Source: CAZIKF01 sp964539825 (GTDB taxonomy: Bacteria > Muiribacteriota > UBA6191). Taken from it: DNA of 44,990 nucleotides. The stretch is taken from positions 1-44,990 of the forward strand of contig CAZIKF010000040.1 in assembly GCA_964539825.1 (NCBI GenBank). Direction: 5' to 3'. The notes below the pieces were generated by a model. That model made no database searches. It saw only the letters and a list, made by a program, of their open reading frames with translations, and was not told the origin of the DNA. The position numbers were made by a program, and so were the translations under genes. Below, piece by piece: positions 16,480 through 24,700 of the stretch; the first letter of the stretch is position 1, and every line of letters starts with the position of its first letter.

Positions 16480-16766
16480 GAATACGACAATCCTTATTTA
16501 CCCTGATTCTCTTGAGCCTGTTTTCTTTGCAGGGATGTTCCCCAGTTTTGAAGGTAATCTCAGCCCACTATGCCAAAGAGTTTTGTTCCTGTTTTTTCGT
16601 TGTAGGTCAGAGCCAGAAATATTGCGAAGGATATGTCGAGGAGTATATTCCCGTGGGTGGATACGAGATTTTGCAGGATGCCAGGGAAATCGTAGCCACC
16701 GGTCTTGGTCATGAATCCAGAGCCCGTTTCATCTCAGAAAAATATGGATGCCGACTCATACAATGA
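16476..16766 (+). CDS. Small Cys-containing lipoprotein
   Basis: 96 residues with a lipoprotein signal, MRIRQSLFTLILLSLFSLQGC, lipobox LQGC. The mature part is about 75 residues with further cysteines (CSCFF, YCEGY, YGCRL), which could form disulfides in the periplasm. It overlaps the serine hydrolase stop by 4 bp and the queG start by 23 bp, so the three genes are probably co-translated. I do not recognise the family. Confidence 0.75.
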   Translation: MRIRQSLFTLILLSLFSLQGCSPVLKVISAHYAKEFCSCFFVVGQSQKYCEGYVEEYIPVGGYEILQDAREIVATGLGHESRARFISEKYGCRLIQ

Positions 16767-17790
16767 GGAACTGAAGGCATTACCCATTCTAGATGGAGTC
16801 CTGCGAGAGGAAGCCTCCAGGCAACTCAAGGCTTACGGCTGTCGTGATCATGGCTTTGTAGATCTTCGCCAGATCCCCACTCTTGGTTTTTTCAATTCCT
16901 GGCTTGATCGCGGATTTCATGGCGAGATGAAGTGGATGGAAAGAACTGCCCGTGAGCGCGCAGATGTCCGTTTCGCCTTTCCTCAATATTTCACCGCGCT
17001 GGTCATCACCATTCCCTATGACTCCCAGGAATCCACGACAGGCTCCGAGCTTAACCAGGTATCTCGCTATGCCCAGGGAAGGGACTACCACAAAGTGATT
17101 CGCAAGATTCTGAAAAATCTCTTTCAAGATCTTCAGATTCTTCAACCCGCTCTTGAAGGGAGAACTTATGTGGATACTGGCCCCTTAAGTGAAAAACACC
17201 TGGCCTCTTTTGCCGGACTCGGGTGGATTGGGAAAAATACCAATCTAATTTCCCACCAACACGGCTCACTTTTTTTCCTTGGTGTACTGCTGCTCAATTG
17301 CATCTGCACTGACTTCAGCGAGCCCACAGACCACTGCGGAACCTGTACGCGATGTATTGATGTGTGCCCCACGGACGCTATCGTGGAACCCTATATCATA
17401 GATTCCCGACTCTGCCTCTCTCATGAAACTATTGAGAGAGTTACCCCCACCAGCACTGAACTACAACAAAAAGGAAATTGGATCTACGGGTGCGACGATT
17501 GTCAGACCTGCTGCCCCTATAACCGTTTTTCTAAACCCACTAAGATCGAGGACTTCCAGCCAAGAGACTATTCCATTGAGAAATTCCTGAATCTGGATGA
17601 AGACTCGTTTCTAAAATTCTTCGAAGGCTCACCCATAAGAAGAACCGGCTACGAACACTTCCTGGAAAACGTCCTCGCCCAGGTAGCAAAGAATCCAGCA
17701 AAGTACAAAGAACACATCATCAGTCTTGCAAATAGAACCACTAGCGAAAGAATCAAAAAAAGAATCAAAGATCTCTTTGGAGAAAAATGA
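16744..17790 (+). CDS. queG: Epoxyqueuosine reductase QueG
   Basis: 348 residues from the ATG at 16744; earlier in-frame Met codons lie deeper in the lipoprotein gene. QueG reduces epoxyqueuosine to queuosine in tRNA, using cobalamin and two 4Fe-4S clusters, in the cytoplasm. Seen: the YVDTGPLSEK motif with the probable catalytic Asp144, GLGWIGKN, then ferredoxin motifs CGTCTRCIDVCPTDAI (Cys198, 201, 204, 208) and CDDCQTCCPYN (Cys250, 253, 256/257). A C-terminal helical tail follows. Length is close to the E. coli enzyme. It is a likely client of the isc system encoded later in the window. Its TGA stop overlaps the first bases of a degenerate family 2 repeat. Confidence 0.95.
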   Translation: MDADSYNEELKALPILDGVLREEASRQLKAYGCRDHGFVDLRQIPTLGFFNSWLDRGFHGEMKWMERTARERADVRFAFPQYFTALVITIPYDSQESTTGSELNQVSRYAQGRDYHKVIRKILKNLFQDLQILQPALEGRTYVDTGPLSEKHLASFAGLGWIGKNTNLISHQHGSLFFLGVLLLNCICTDFSEPTDHCGTCTRCIDVCPTDAIVEPYIIDSRLCLSHETIERVTPTSTELQQKGNWIYGCDDCQTCCPYNRFSKPTKIEDFQPRDYSIEKFLNLDEDSFLKFFEGSPIRRTGYEHFLENVLAQVAKNPAKYKEHIISLANRTTSERIKKRIKDLFGEK

Positions 17791-17910
17791 ACACACCCAA
17801 TGAGGGCGAGGGAGTCGAATTCGGGAGTGATCCCGTATATAAAGGGGCAGGTCAGGAGGAGGTGGCAGAGCCACCTTCGACGCGGGAGCGGCCTTCAGGT
17901 GCGTCTTAAA
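17789..17910. repeat. Family 2 inverted-repeat element, truncated copy
   Basis: A degenerate copy of the element at 17934-18111. It begins with GAACACACCCAA, which matches part of the right terminal repeat, and overlaps the queG stop codon. AGGGAGTCGAATTCGGG matches the left terminal repeat. The internal hairpin GGTGGC-AGA-GCCACC (a perfect stem) and GAGCGGCCTTCAGG are shared. About 20 bp is missing before the hairpin and the normal right end is lost. Confidence 0.75.
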
Positions 17911-17933
17911 CTAAATATGGTCCGCGTCCAACA

Positions 17934-18111
17934 GAATTAGGGAGTCGAGTTTGGGTGTGCTCGCGTAAGTAAGGGGGTTTCGAGAAGGCATGGCTGAAGG
18001 GGGGTCGCGAGGAGGAGGTGGCAGAGTCACCTTCGACGAGTGAGCGGCCTTCAGGGATGTCTTATCGGAGCCGCTTTATAGCGAACACACCCAAACTCGG
18101 CTCCCTAATTC
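17934..18111. repeat. 178-bp inverted-repeat element, family 2
   Basis: The terminal inverted repeats are 31 bp (17934-17964 and 18081-18111, 29 of 31 paired), starting GAATTAGGGAG. Inside are the dyads CTGAAGG/CCTTCAG and GGTGGC-AGA-GTCACC, the latter with one wobble relative to the neighbouring copy. The element fills the gap between convergent queG and the metalloprotease gene, and its right terminal repeat contains that gene's TAG stop. It has no coding capacity. It may also work as a bidirectional transcript end. Confidence 0.88.
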
Positions 18112-20711
18112 TGGATTATAATGGCGTTGCGGATTTGTTCTATCTTCTCCCGCAAAGATCGATAGTGCACAAAATTAGCAGCTGTTTGAAAGTCTTTTAC
18201 AGTAGACGCGGAAGTACCAAATGATTTGAGTTTCGCATCCAGAAGATCCAGGCTATGGCGAATATAGAGATTTGCCTTTCCAGGAAGTTCCCAGCCCCGG
18301 ACCACATATCCACCCAGAATCTCCAGGTAGCTAACGTGGAGCTGAATCCTGGCCTCCGTGAGGGTCCTCTCATCCCCGCGAACCATCCCGTCTAAATCTC
18401 CAAAAACAGTGGTATAAACAACTTCGAACAATCTTGCCAGGGTAAATGCCTTCTCTCCAACTTTTTCATGAAAGTCGGCAATGCGCTGCATCACGGAAGG
18501 ATTGAGCAAGCGCTGCAAAATAGAGGTTCGTAACCTACTATGAAAATTCTCCAGCGAAAGGGGCTCATTCCTTCCCCAGTCCCAGGGGTTTGTTCTGGCT
18601 TTAGAAAGAAGAGAGTTGGAAATCTTGATCACACCTTCCTGAAAGACAAATTCCTGGAGGAACTTCAGAGCCTTTTCCTGAAACTCAAGGCTGACTGGCA
18701 CATAGGGAAGCCTTCCAGAGGGATCCTTTACGTGATCGCGGCTCGAATAGATCCCCCCGATAATCTTGGCAACCTTTGTACTCTTACTTGAATACTCATT
18801 CAGTAGAGATATGAGAATTCGACGAAAGTTATAGAATCCATCTCCGGTGGTCACCATTTCTTTCTCTACGGATCCTAGCAGACGCTGTACCACACGAATC
18901 CTATCAGTAGCGGCCTCAACTGGATCATCCCCGATATCATAGGTTCCGATAAGCGGGTCACTGCCAAAATACAGGTCTTCATCGGTTCCGTATTCAAGAC
19001 CTTTTTCACGAAGAGAGCTGGCGATTTTCCCCAATTCTTTCTCTTCTTTTTCATCCTCAAGGGGTTTGTACCCATATTCAATAGCCAGGTAATCATACGG
19101 TCCCAGGGAGTCATTCATATACTTTCCCTGGTCCTCGGGATTCACCGCTATATTGAGATCGTCATAATCCATCACGGAAGAATTCACCTGGTTCTGAGTG
19201 GTCCAGTTTTTATCCCTGAGTTTTTCATAGGGTATGGCAGCGGATGCTCGAAAGTTATGCCTGAGGCCAAGGGTGTGTCCAACCTCATGCATAACAAGAT
19301 TCTTGATATAGGTTCCGACGAATTTCTCTTTCCACTCCTCAAACTCTTTGCCATGAATATTTTTCATAATCCTGGCACTCATGAGTGTGAACTCCCTGAT
19401 GCTGCCTAAGCCAAGGGAAGCCTCACAGGGATATATTCCATGCCTGGATAATTTCTTGCGAATATCAGGCTTTAGCTTTGACCCGCTAAATACTGAGGAT
19501 TTTGACTCGTCTTCTGGTTTGTCGCCCCCTCCGAGTGGCCCCGTTCCAAAGAGCTCAGCCTCTCGGATCATATAGGTGAGCCAACCCGAGCTGACTATTA
19601 TGTCCGCATCCAGTATTTCCCCTGTCTCGGGATTCACCCTGCTTGGACCAATTGCCATTCCCGCGGAGTCCGCGGCCCAGGAGATGGTGCTGTAGCGCAC
19701 ATCGGAAGGATCCCAATCCTGGTTTGCAGTGGGCAGTCGAACTTCAACAGCTCCTACATATCCCACTTTTTCAAAGGCTTTATTCCATTCCAGTACTCCC
19801 GCCCTTACATGCTTACGATACTGGTGCGGGATGGTCTTATCCAGGTAGAAAATAATGGGTTTTTTCACCACTGAATGTTTTGAGTCTCCATCTGATTTTT
19901 CCAGATACCAGCGTGTGATATAGCGCTGGATTCCATCATCAACAACCAGCTTGGAAAAATCCTGTTTCTCATGGGTAAAATAACCAATCCGATCATCAGC
20001 TCGACGGGGCTTATATTCATTGGTCTCTTTCTTGACCAGGGAATAATACATGCGAACCTGGTTTGAAGAGCCATTACCCTTCCCCACACTCATCTGAATT
20101 TCCAACTCAATGTTACCTGGAAACCCCTTAACACGAGACCAGAACGCGGACCCAGAACTCAAGCCCTGAATATTTCCAGCCATCCAGGAAGGTATTGCAT
20201 GGGATTTTGCCTGGAAGAAGAAGGGATTCAGGGATACCAGATAGGTGGATTCATCCTCAGTAGCGGCAGTGATGGGAAAACTATGCAATAAGGAATCGAG
20301 ATAGGCCTTTTGAACGGCTTTCTGGGTGGGGGAATCTTTCTTAGCCGTATGATAGATATCTCTCTCAAAAAGAAGAATCCTCTTTTCAACTTTTTGAAAA
20401 TAAAGTACTTTCTCGTCAAGGATCCAGTGCGGGAATACCATTCCCCCCAGGGTTCCACGAGAAACACTGGAAAAATAGAAAAAATCATTTTCCAAATCCT
20501 CTGACTTCAAAGCCAAAAAAAGTTGATTTTCCTTCTTGTAAAGAGTTAGAAATCCATCAATCTTTGAAGCATCTTTGATCTTCTTTTTAAGCAAGGGATA
20601 CTTGGGCTTTTCTTTCTCCTCTTCATCTGCATCTGCATCTGCATCCGCTCCCACAAGAGTCGATGTGAGAATAGATAAAATCAACCAGAGTTTGAGAGTG
20701 AGTTTCAACAT
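18105..20711 (-). CDS. Exported zinc metalloprotease, DUF5117/DUF5118 type
   Basis: 868 residues from the ATG at 20711, chosen because AGGGG lies 6 nt upstream and a signal peptide follows (MLKLTLKLWLILSILTSTLVGA). A short (AD)n stretch encoded by a 6-bp tandem repeat and a Glu/Lys linker come next. The metzincin-type zinc site HEVGHTLGLRH has His475, Glu476, His479 and a third His downstream, followed by N-F. The N-terminal half matches the architecture of large bacterial DUF5117-type proteases, usually periplasmic or secreted; the natural substrate is not known to me. It is the last gene of a three-gene minus-strand set with the lipoprotein and DUF350 protein (10-bp gap). The final residues NAIIIQN and the TAG stop abut or lie within the family 2 repeat. 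Confidence 0.88.
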   Translation of the reverse strand: MLKLTLKLWLILSILTSTLVGADADADADEEEKEKPKYPLLKKKIKDASKIDGFLTLYKKENQLFLALKSEDLENDFFYFSSVSRGTLGGMVFPHWILDEKVLYFQKVEKRILLFERDIYHTAKKDSPTQKAVQKAYLDSLLHSFPITAATEDESTYLVSLNPFFFQAKSHAIPSWMAGNIQGLSSGSAFWSRVKGFPGNIELEIQMSVGKGNGSSNQVRMYYSLVKKETNEYKPRRADDRIGYFTHEKQDFSKLVVDDGIQRYITRWYLEKSDGDSKHSVVKKPIIFYLDKTIPHQYRKHVRAGVLEWNKAFEKVGYVGAVEVRLPTANQDWDPSDVRYSTISWAADSAGMAIGPSRVNPETGEILDADIIVSSGWLTYMIREAELFGTGPLGGGDKPEDESKSSVFSGSKLKPDIRKKLSRHGIYPCEASLGLGSIREFTLMSARIMKNIHGKEFEEWKEKFVGTYIKNLVMHEVGHTLGLRHNFRASAAIPYEKLRDKNWTTQNQVNSSVMDYDDLNIAVNPEDQGKYMNDSLGPYDYLAIEYGYKPLEDEKEEKELGKIASSLREKGLEYGTDEDLYFGSDPLIGTYDIGDDPVEAATDRIRVVQRLLGSVEKEMVTTGDGFYNFRRILISLLNEYSSKSTKVAKIIGGIYSSRDHVKDPSGRLPYVPVSLEFQEKALKFLQEFVFQEGVIKISNSLLSKARTNPWDWGRNEPLSLENFHSRLRTSILQRLLNPSVMQRIADFHEKVGEKAFTLARLFEVVYTTVFGDLDGMVRGDERTLTEARIQLHVSYLEILGGYVVRGWELPGKANLYIRHSLDLLDAKLKSFGTSASTVKDFQTAANFVHYRSLREKIEQIRNAIIIQN

Positions 20712-20721
20712 GATGTTCCCC

Positions 20722-21660
20722 TTAGAGAATGATGCCCAGCAACATTCCTGTTGACGATACAAAGGCAAAATCCAGCAGCCCTGCAACGGGGTTATCTTCT
20801 ACCAAAAAGTCCTTCTGGAAGCTCCTACCCGTAAAGATTCCCAGGGCGACGGTAAACACTTTGCGAAACAAGACTATAAAAACCAGTAGAAGTACAAAGT
20901 AGGTATAAGTATCCGAAGATGAATTGAAAAAATGCTCCCCCTGCCCAAACTGGGTGATCAAACGGCTCTGGAGAAACAAAACTGTAAACATGAATCCCAC
21001 CAGGGAAAGACCGACACCTGAATTATTATCGATAAACAGTTCTTCAAGAGTGGTGTGCCCGCGATCCAGAAAGACCAGATTGTGCAGGAAATAAACTACC
21101 AAGCCGGTTAGAAATACCGACAACATATTGAAGTAGCTTTCTACCTGGTATAGCTGGGTTCCCAGGAAGTCTTCCTGCAGAATCATGAAATACATCACCA
21201 GGAGATAGGAGATTGAAAACAAACTCGCGCCCAGGTTTTTCTGCCCGAAAATTTCGTTATTAAATCGTACTTCTTCTCCATGGGCATCAAGCTTTCCCCG
21301 AAATCTCCAGCGTAAAACCTGAGATGCCACCCATCGAAACAAAAAGAAAGTAAGATTACAGAAAAGAATGGTTACCGCCACGGCCTCCAGATCTCGGTAA
21401 TAGTCTGTGACCATAATCCCGGCATCGTTCATCTTAACAACTTCGTCACCTGACATAGCGGACACGGCGATCAAAATTTCAACGAAAAGAAAACCAGCGA
21501 CTTCGAGTCCGGCGGCAAAATTCCGATCTTCAAACAGAGCCTTGGAGAGGCTATATTCGCTGGTTGCCAGCTTGTCATAAATTAGCCAGCCAGACAGATA
21601 TACCGTCAGGATTGCTGTAACCACATACCCCATGTCATAGATTAAATTACCCCAGTCCAT
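20722..21660 (-). CDS. DUF350-family multi-pass inner-membrane protein
   Basis: 312 residues with about eight hydrophobic segments. It carries the repeated DUF350 motif (acidic residue, Asn, then Gly-rich helix) four times: FEDRNFAAGLEVAG, FGQKNLGASL, FIDNNSGVGLSLVG and VEDNPVAGLLDFA. Four units are encoded in one chain, the second diverged. I chose the ATG at 21660 because GGGGG precedes it and it shares one base with the preceding stop (TAATG), implying translational coupling to the lipoprotein gene. The DUF350 family has no firm biochemical role. Here it sits with a secreted metalloprotease and a basic lipoprotein. Confidence 0.85.
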   Translation of the reverse strand: MDWGNLIYDMGYVVTAILTVYLSGWLIYDKLATSEYSLSKALFEDRNFAAGLEVAGFLFVEILIAVSAMSGDEVVKMNDAGIMVTDYYRDLEAVAVTILFCNLTFFLFRWVASQVLRWRFRGKLDAHGEEVRFNNEIFGQKNLGASLFSISYLLVMYFMILQEDFLGTQLYQVESYFNMLSVFLTGLVVYFLHNLVFLDRGHTTLEELFIDNNSGVGLSLVGFMFTVLFLQSRLITQFGQGEHFFNSSSDTYTYFVLLLVFIVLFRKVFTVALGIFTGRSFQKDFLVEDNPVAGLLDFAFVSSTGMLLGIIL

Positions 21661-22685
21661 TATTTCCCCCAACGAAATCCACCTCTTGAAGAGGATCCAG
21701 AAAATGAACCACGCGACGAACTTTTCCTGGAGCTCGATGATCCACCAGATCTTGATGAACTTTTCCGTCCGAATCCCTTACTGGACCCGGAGGATTTACT
21801 TGCCGACCGTTTTCCAAACCCCCCTGATTTAAGGTTCTTACGTACGTTCTTAGCCGAGGAAAATGACTTCTTGGAAACCGCCTGGGAGTTTTTAGAGCGA
21901 CCGGGAAGTTTACCTGAAGTAGTCCTGAGCCGCGAATAAGAGCCGCTGCCGCTGCTATACCTTCTAGTAGTTGTCTGACGTGAGCGATATACGTTCCCCA
22001 CACGGTATGGACGGTAATGACCGCCGTACCACCCATAATAAGATGGACCGTACCAACGAGGTCGAAAGAAGAGATCTCGGACCACCATATAGCCCAAAAG
22101 ATCGCTGGTATAGCTTCGATGATAATATTGAGAAGATGAATAGAAGGCCGAACTTGGTCTCGATTCAAATTCCATGGAACGTACCTTACTCCCCTGGGAT
22201 TGAGGCACGGCCGTTACAGCCACCACCTCCACGGCCTTATCCTCGGCTATTTTTTGCCAGGCAGCCGCATCGGTAAAGGGTGGATAGGTCTTCACAGTGG
22301 AAGGATCAGGAACCCGGATGGAGAAGGTCATCTGCTCCTCGTCCCCTTCAGGAATCACGAGCACTGGATCTGTATTTCCATCCCCATTTAAATCAATCGT
22401 GGAAATCTCACGAATCTTCTCTGATAGGGAACGCACCACAAACCGCTGGAGATCATCCCCCTTCTTTCCCTGTTTGAGACCATCCTGGTAGCACTGGGAA
22501 ATCATATCGGGCAGTAGAGCGGCATCCAGATCTTTGGAAAGGTCCAGTTCACCGAATTCATCGACCATTCCAGAGACACCAACCCCCACATTATCGGTGT
22601 TGTAGCGGCTGCCGCAGCAGCCCGAAAGCGCCAGGATAAAAACCAGGCAGAAAGTAAAAATCAAGTACGGTTTGAAATTCTTCAT
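21660..22685 (-). CDS. Lipoprotein with Tyr-rich and basic Ser/Arg-rich tail
   Basis: 341 residues. Lipobox LSGC after a standard signal (residues 1-22). Residues ~30-180 are acidic and probably folded, with a calcium-type loop DLNGDGNTDP. Residues ~190-250 are Tyr/Arg/Trp-rich (YGPSYYGWYGGHY). The last ~90 residues are Ser/Gly/Arg/Lys-rich and very basic (SSRSGGSSSSRKSSSRG), expected to be disordered and possibly nucleic-acid, LPS or polymer binding. AGAGG before the ATG supports the start. It is first in the unit with the DUF350 protein and metalloprotease. Not recognised as a named family. Confidence 0.8.
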   Translation of the reverse strand: MKNFKPYLIFTFCLVFILALSGCCGSRYNTDNVGVGVSGMVDEFGELDLSKDLDAALLPDMISQCYQDGLKQGKKGDDLQRFVVRSLSEKIREISTIDLNGDGNTDPVLVIPEGDEEQMTFSIRVPDPSTVKTYPPFTDAAAWQKIAEDKAVEVVAVTAVPQSQGSKVRSMEFESRPSSAFYSSSQYYHRSYTSDLLGYMVVRDLFFRPRWYGPSYYGWYGGHYRPYRVGNVYRSRQTTTRRYSSGSGSYSRLRTTSGKLPGRSKNSQAVSKKSFSSAKNVRKNLKSGGFGKRSASKSSGSSKGFGRKSSSRSGGSSSSRKSSSRGSFSGSSSRGGFRWGK

Positions 22686-22813
22686 ACCAACCTCTCAGAA
22701 ATCGATTTCATCTTACAGGAAATGATCCAGGTTTTGAAAATGGGAATCGTGAATATGGAATAAAATACAAACGAGGCTTTGCTTCACTGCACCAACCGAA
22801 CTACACTTGAGTT

Positions 22814-24595
22814 ATGGGTCAAGGGACCCTTCTTTTTCCGATTTTCGCCGCTTGCCTGTCCTTTCTTTGGATCGCCCATCAGGGAGATTTGTCAATTCCC
22901 CAACTCCAGACCCAATTGGAGATTTCTGGAGCCATGAGAGTGGAGGAAGTGGTGGAATTTCGAATCAGGATCGAACCCTTTCATATCCTCGATACCATTG
23001 AAATTGAGTTAAGTTCGGAAGAATTTCATGAACTGAGCCTGGGTTCTAATCTATTCCTTCCCAAAGAGGAGCAGGGTCATTTTCAAATGACCCCATTCAG
23101 ACGCGATAAAGACCTCTCTAGAACCCGGCAGCGCTTCGTACTCAAGCGGATTCTTCCCTCACAAACCAATGTGGGTACCCTGGTATATCGAAGTCCCCTG
23201 CCCCAGAGCGCTCTCGTCTACCCATTTGCTATTGAATTCAAGAATTCATCGACCGTGTTGGCCCGCCGCGAGGTACTGATTGACGCCCTACCCTCTGAAA
23301 CGGTGTTTGTTTATTGCGACTGGATAGAACCTAAAAAGTCCCCTCGAATCGCTTGTGTAGGACTGGACCGGCGCGGAAATCAAACCAGGGAGCCACTTGA
23401 GTTTGCGGGAGCTTTCTCTCCTACTGAAAAAAAGCAGACCTATAAATTCACCAAACGTCTTGAAATCATTCCCGAGACGAAAAACCCGCCACTGGCACGG
23501 TTTACCTATGAATACAAAGGTGAAACCTTTCATTCCAGAGCCTTACCAGATCCTCAAAGACCTGTATTTTTTGGCGATCTTCATACCCACTCCATATTCT
23601 CGGACAGCAGGGTTCCTGCTTACCCGGAAGATCTGCTGAAATACGGCAGAGAAGTTGCCCTGCTTGATTTTATGGCTATTACCGATCATTCCGAGGGAGT
23701 CTTTGGCCCCCCCTTGTCAGAGCAGGAATTTAGCGATACCGCCAAGGCACTCAAGAACGCGTACGCTCCCGATTCCTTTACTACACTACTTGGTTTTGAA
23801 TGGACTTCAACTTTTCGAAATGAAGCAAGTCCATGGGGTCATCGCTCGGTGATTTATCCTGGACTTTGGGGAAGTCCCATTCGCTCTGATCTTCCTCAAT
23901 CTGACACTCCTGCTGAGCTCTATCAAAAAACCGGTAGTGTCTTTTCCTTTCCCCATCACACCATGATGCCCTGGGGGGCTTTTCGCTGGAATCAGAAACT
24001 TCTGCCCTTTTTCGAGAAAGGTGTGGAAATCTTTTCGGCACACGGCACCTCGGAAGAAGTGGATTTGAACGGGCGCATGCAACACCAGGTTTCGGAAGGG
24101 GCAATTCAAGAAGCTGTGGCAAAACGCTTTCCCCTCAAGATTATGGCTTCATCGGATACTCATGCTGGACATCCTGGTCTCAATGACTGGAAGGGGAAAA
24201 TCATGCCCGGGCTTCTTGACGGGGGGGGGCTCATAGCGGTCTTTGCCAGCAGCAATACGAGAGAGACCATTTTTCACGCCCTGACTACCCAGAGTTTTTA
24301 TGCCACTAGCGGTCCAAAAATCCTGCTATATCCAAAATCTAAGACAGCCCTTTTTCCCCTTAATATCCATGGTACTGATGATTTGGAAAAGGTAGAAATT
24401 TTTGAGTTTCTGGAAGGGGGAGAACGCCCGGTGAGAGTGATTGAGCTCCAAGACCTGGACGCTAAAATAGAGCATACTGTACACAAGCAGGCATACGCAT
24501 ACTATGTGCGGGTTACCCAAAGAGATTCGGAGCGGGCATGGATTGGTCCTATTTATAAACTCCCCGCATCCAGTCTGAGGCGTCGTCCAAAATAG
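22814..24595 (+). CDS. DUF3604-family (PHP-like) exported protein
   Basis: 593 residues with an N-terminal hydrophobic signal (about residues 5-22). The metal-binding GDLHTH motif (Asp255, His257, His259) with SDS and the following ITDH (AITDHSEG) are the signature of the DUF3604/PHP-like fold. Further conserved elements are EW (LGFEWTS), SFPHH, and SSDTHAG near the C-terminus. PHP-fold enzymes are metal-dependent phosphoesterases; DUF3604 members have no established substrate. The N-terminal ~230 residues form a beta-rich domain. A run of nine G (24221-24229) lies in frame within the coding sequence. The ribosome binding site is weak. It is transcribed away from the lipoprotein unit. Confidence 0.85.
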   Translation: MGQGTLLFPIFAACLSFLWIAHQGDLSIPQLQTQLEISGAMRVEEVVEFRIRIEPFHILDTIEIELSSEEFHELSLGSNLFLPKEEQGHFQMTPFRRDKDLSRTRQRFVLKRILPSQTNVGTLVYRSPLPQSALVYPFAIEFKNSSTVLARREVLIDALPSETVFVYCDWIEPKKSPRIACVGLDRRGNQTREPLEFAGAFSPTEKKQTYKFTKRLEIIPETKNPPLARFTYEYKGETFHSRALPDPQRPVFFGDLHTHSIFSDSRVPAYPEDLLKYGREVALLDFMAITDHSEGVFGPPLSEQEFSDTAKALKNAYAPDSFTTLLGFEWTSTFRNEASPWGHRSVIYPGLWGSPIRSDLPQSDTPAELYQKTGSVFSFPHHTMMPWGAFRWNQKLLPFFEKGVEIFSAHGTSEEVDLNGRMQHQVSEGAIQEAVAKRFPLKIMASSDTHAGHPGLNDWKGKIMPGLLDGGGLIAVFASSNTRETIFHALTTQSFYATSGPKILLYPKSKTALFPLNIHGTDDLEKVEIFEFLEGGERPVRVIELQDLDAKIEHTVHKQAYAYYVRVTQRDSERAWIGPIYKLPASSLRRRPK

Positions 24596-24619
24596 CCACA
24601 ACCATTGTTAGAGCGCTCG

Positions 24620-24648
24620 TTGACAGCTTCCTTGATTCATGGTAATCC
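24620..24648 (+). promoter_or_regulatory. Candidate promoter of ahcY (weak)
   Basis: TTGACA at 24620-24625 is a perfect -35 hexamer, but the -10 region around 24641-24648 (GGTAATCC) fits poorly at 15-17 nt spacing. It lies about 55 bp upstream of the ahcY ATG. I saw no SAH-riboswitch-like fold in the leader. Confidence 0.35.
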
Positions 24649-24700
24649 TTTTTCCCTAATTTTGCTTGCGTAAACTATCCAAAAAAAATCGGGAGGAACC

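Noticed and set aside
20620..20645. Six-bp tandem repeat in the metalloprotease gene as a phase-variable switch
   Set aside because: The unit is a multiple of three, so slippage only adds or removes Ala-Asp pairs in a linker after the signal peptide.
24596..24700. SAH riboswitch upstream of ahcY
   Set aside because: The short leader does not show the conserved SAH-aptamer core that I would expect; only a possible -35 and a normal ribosome binding site are seen.
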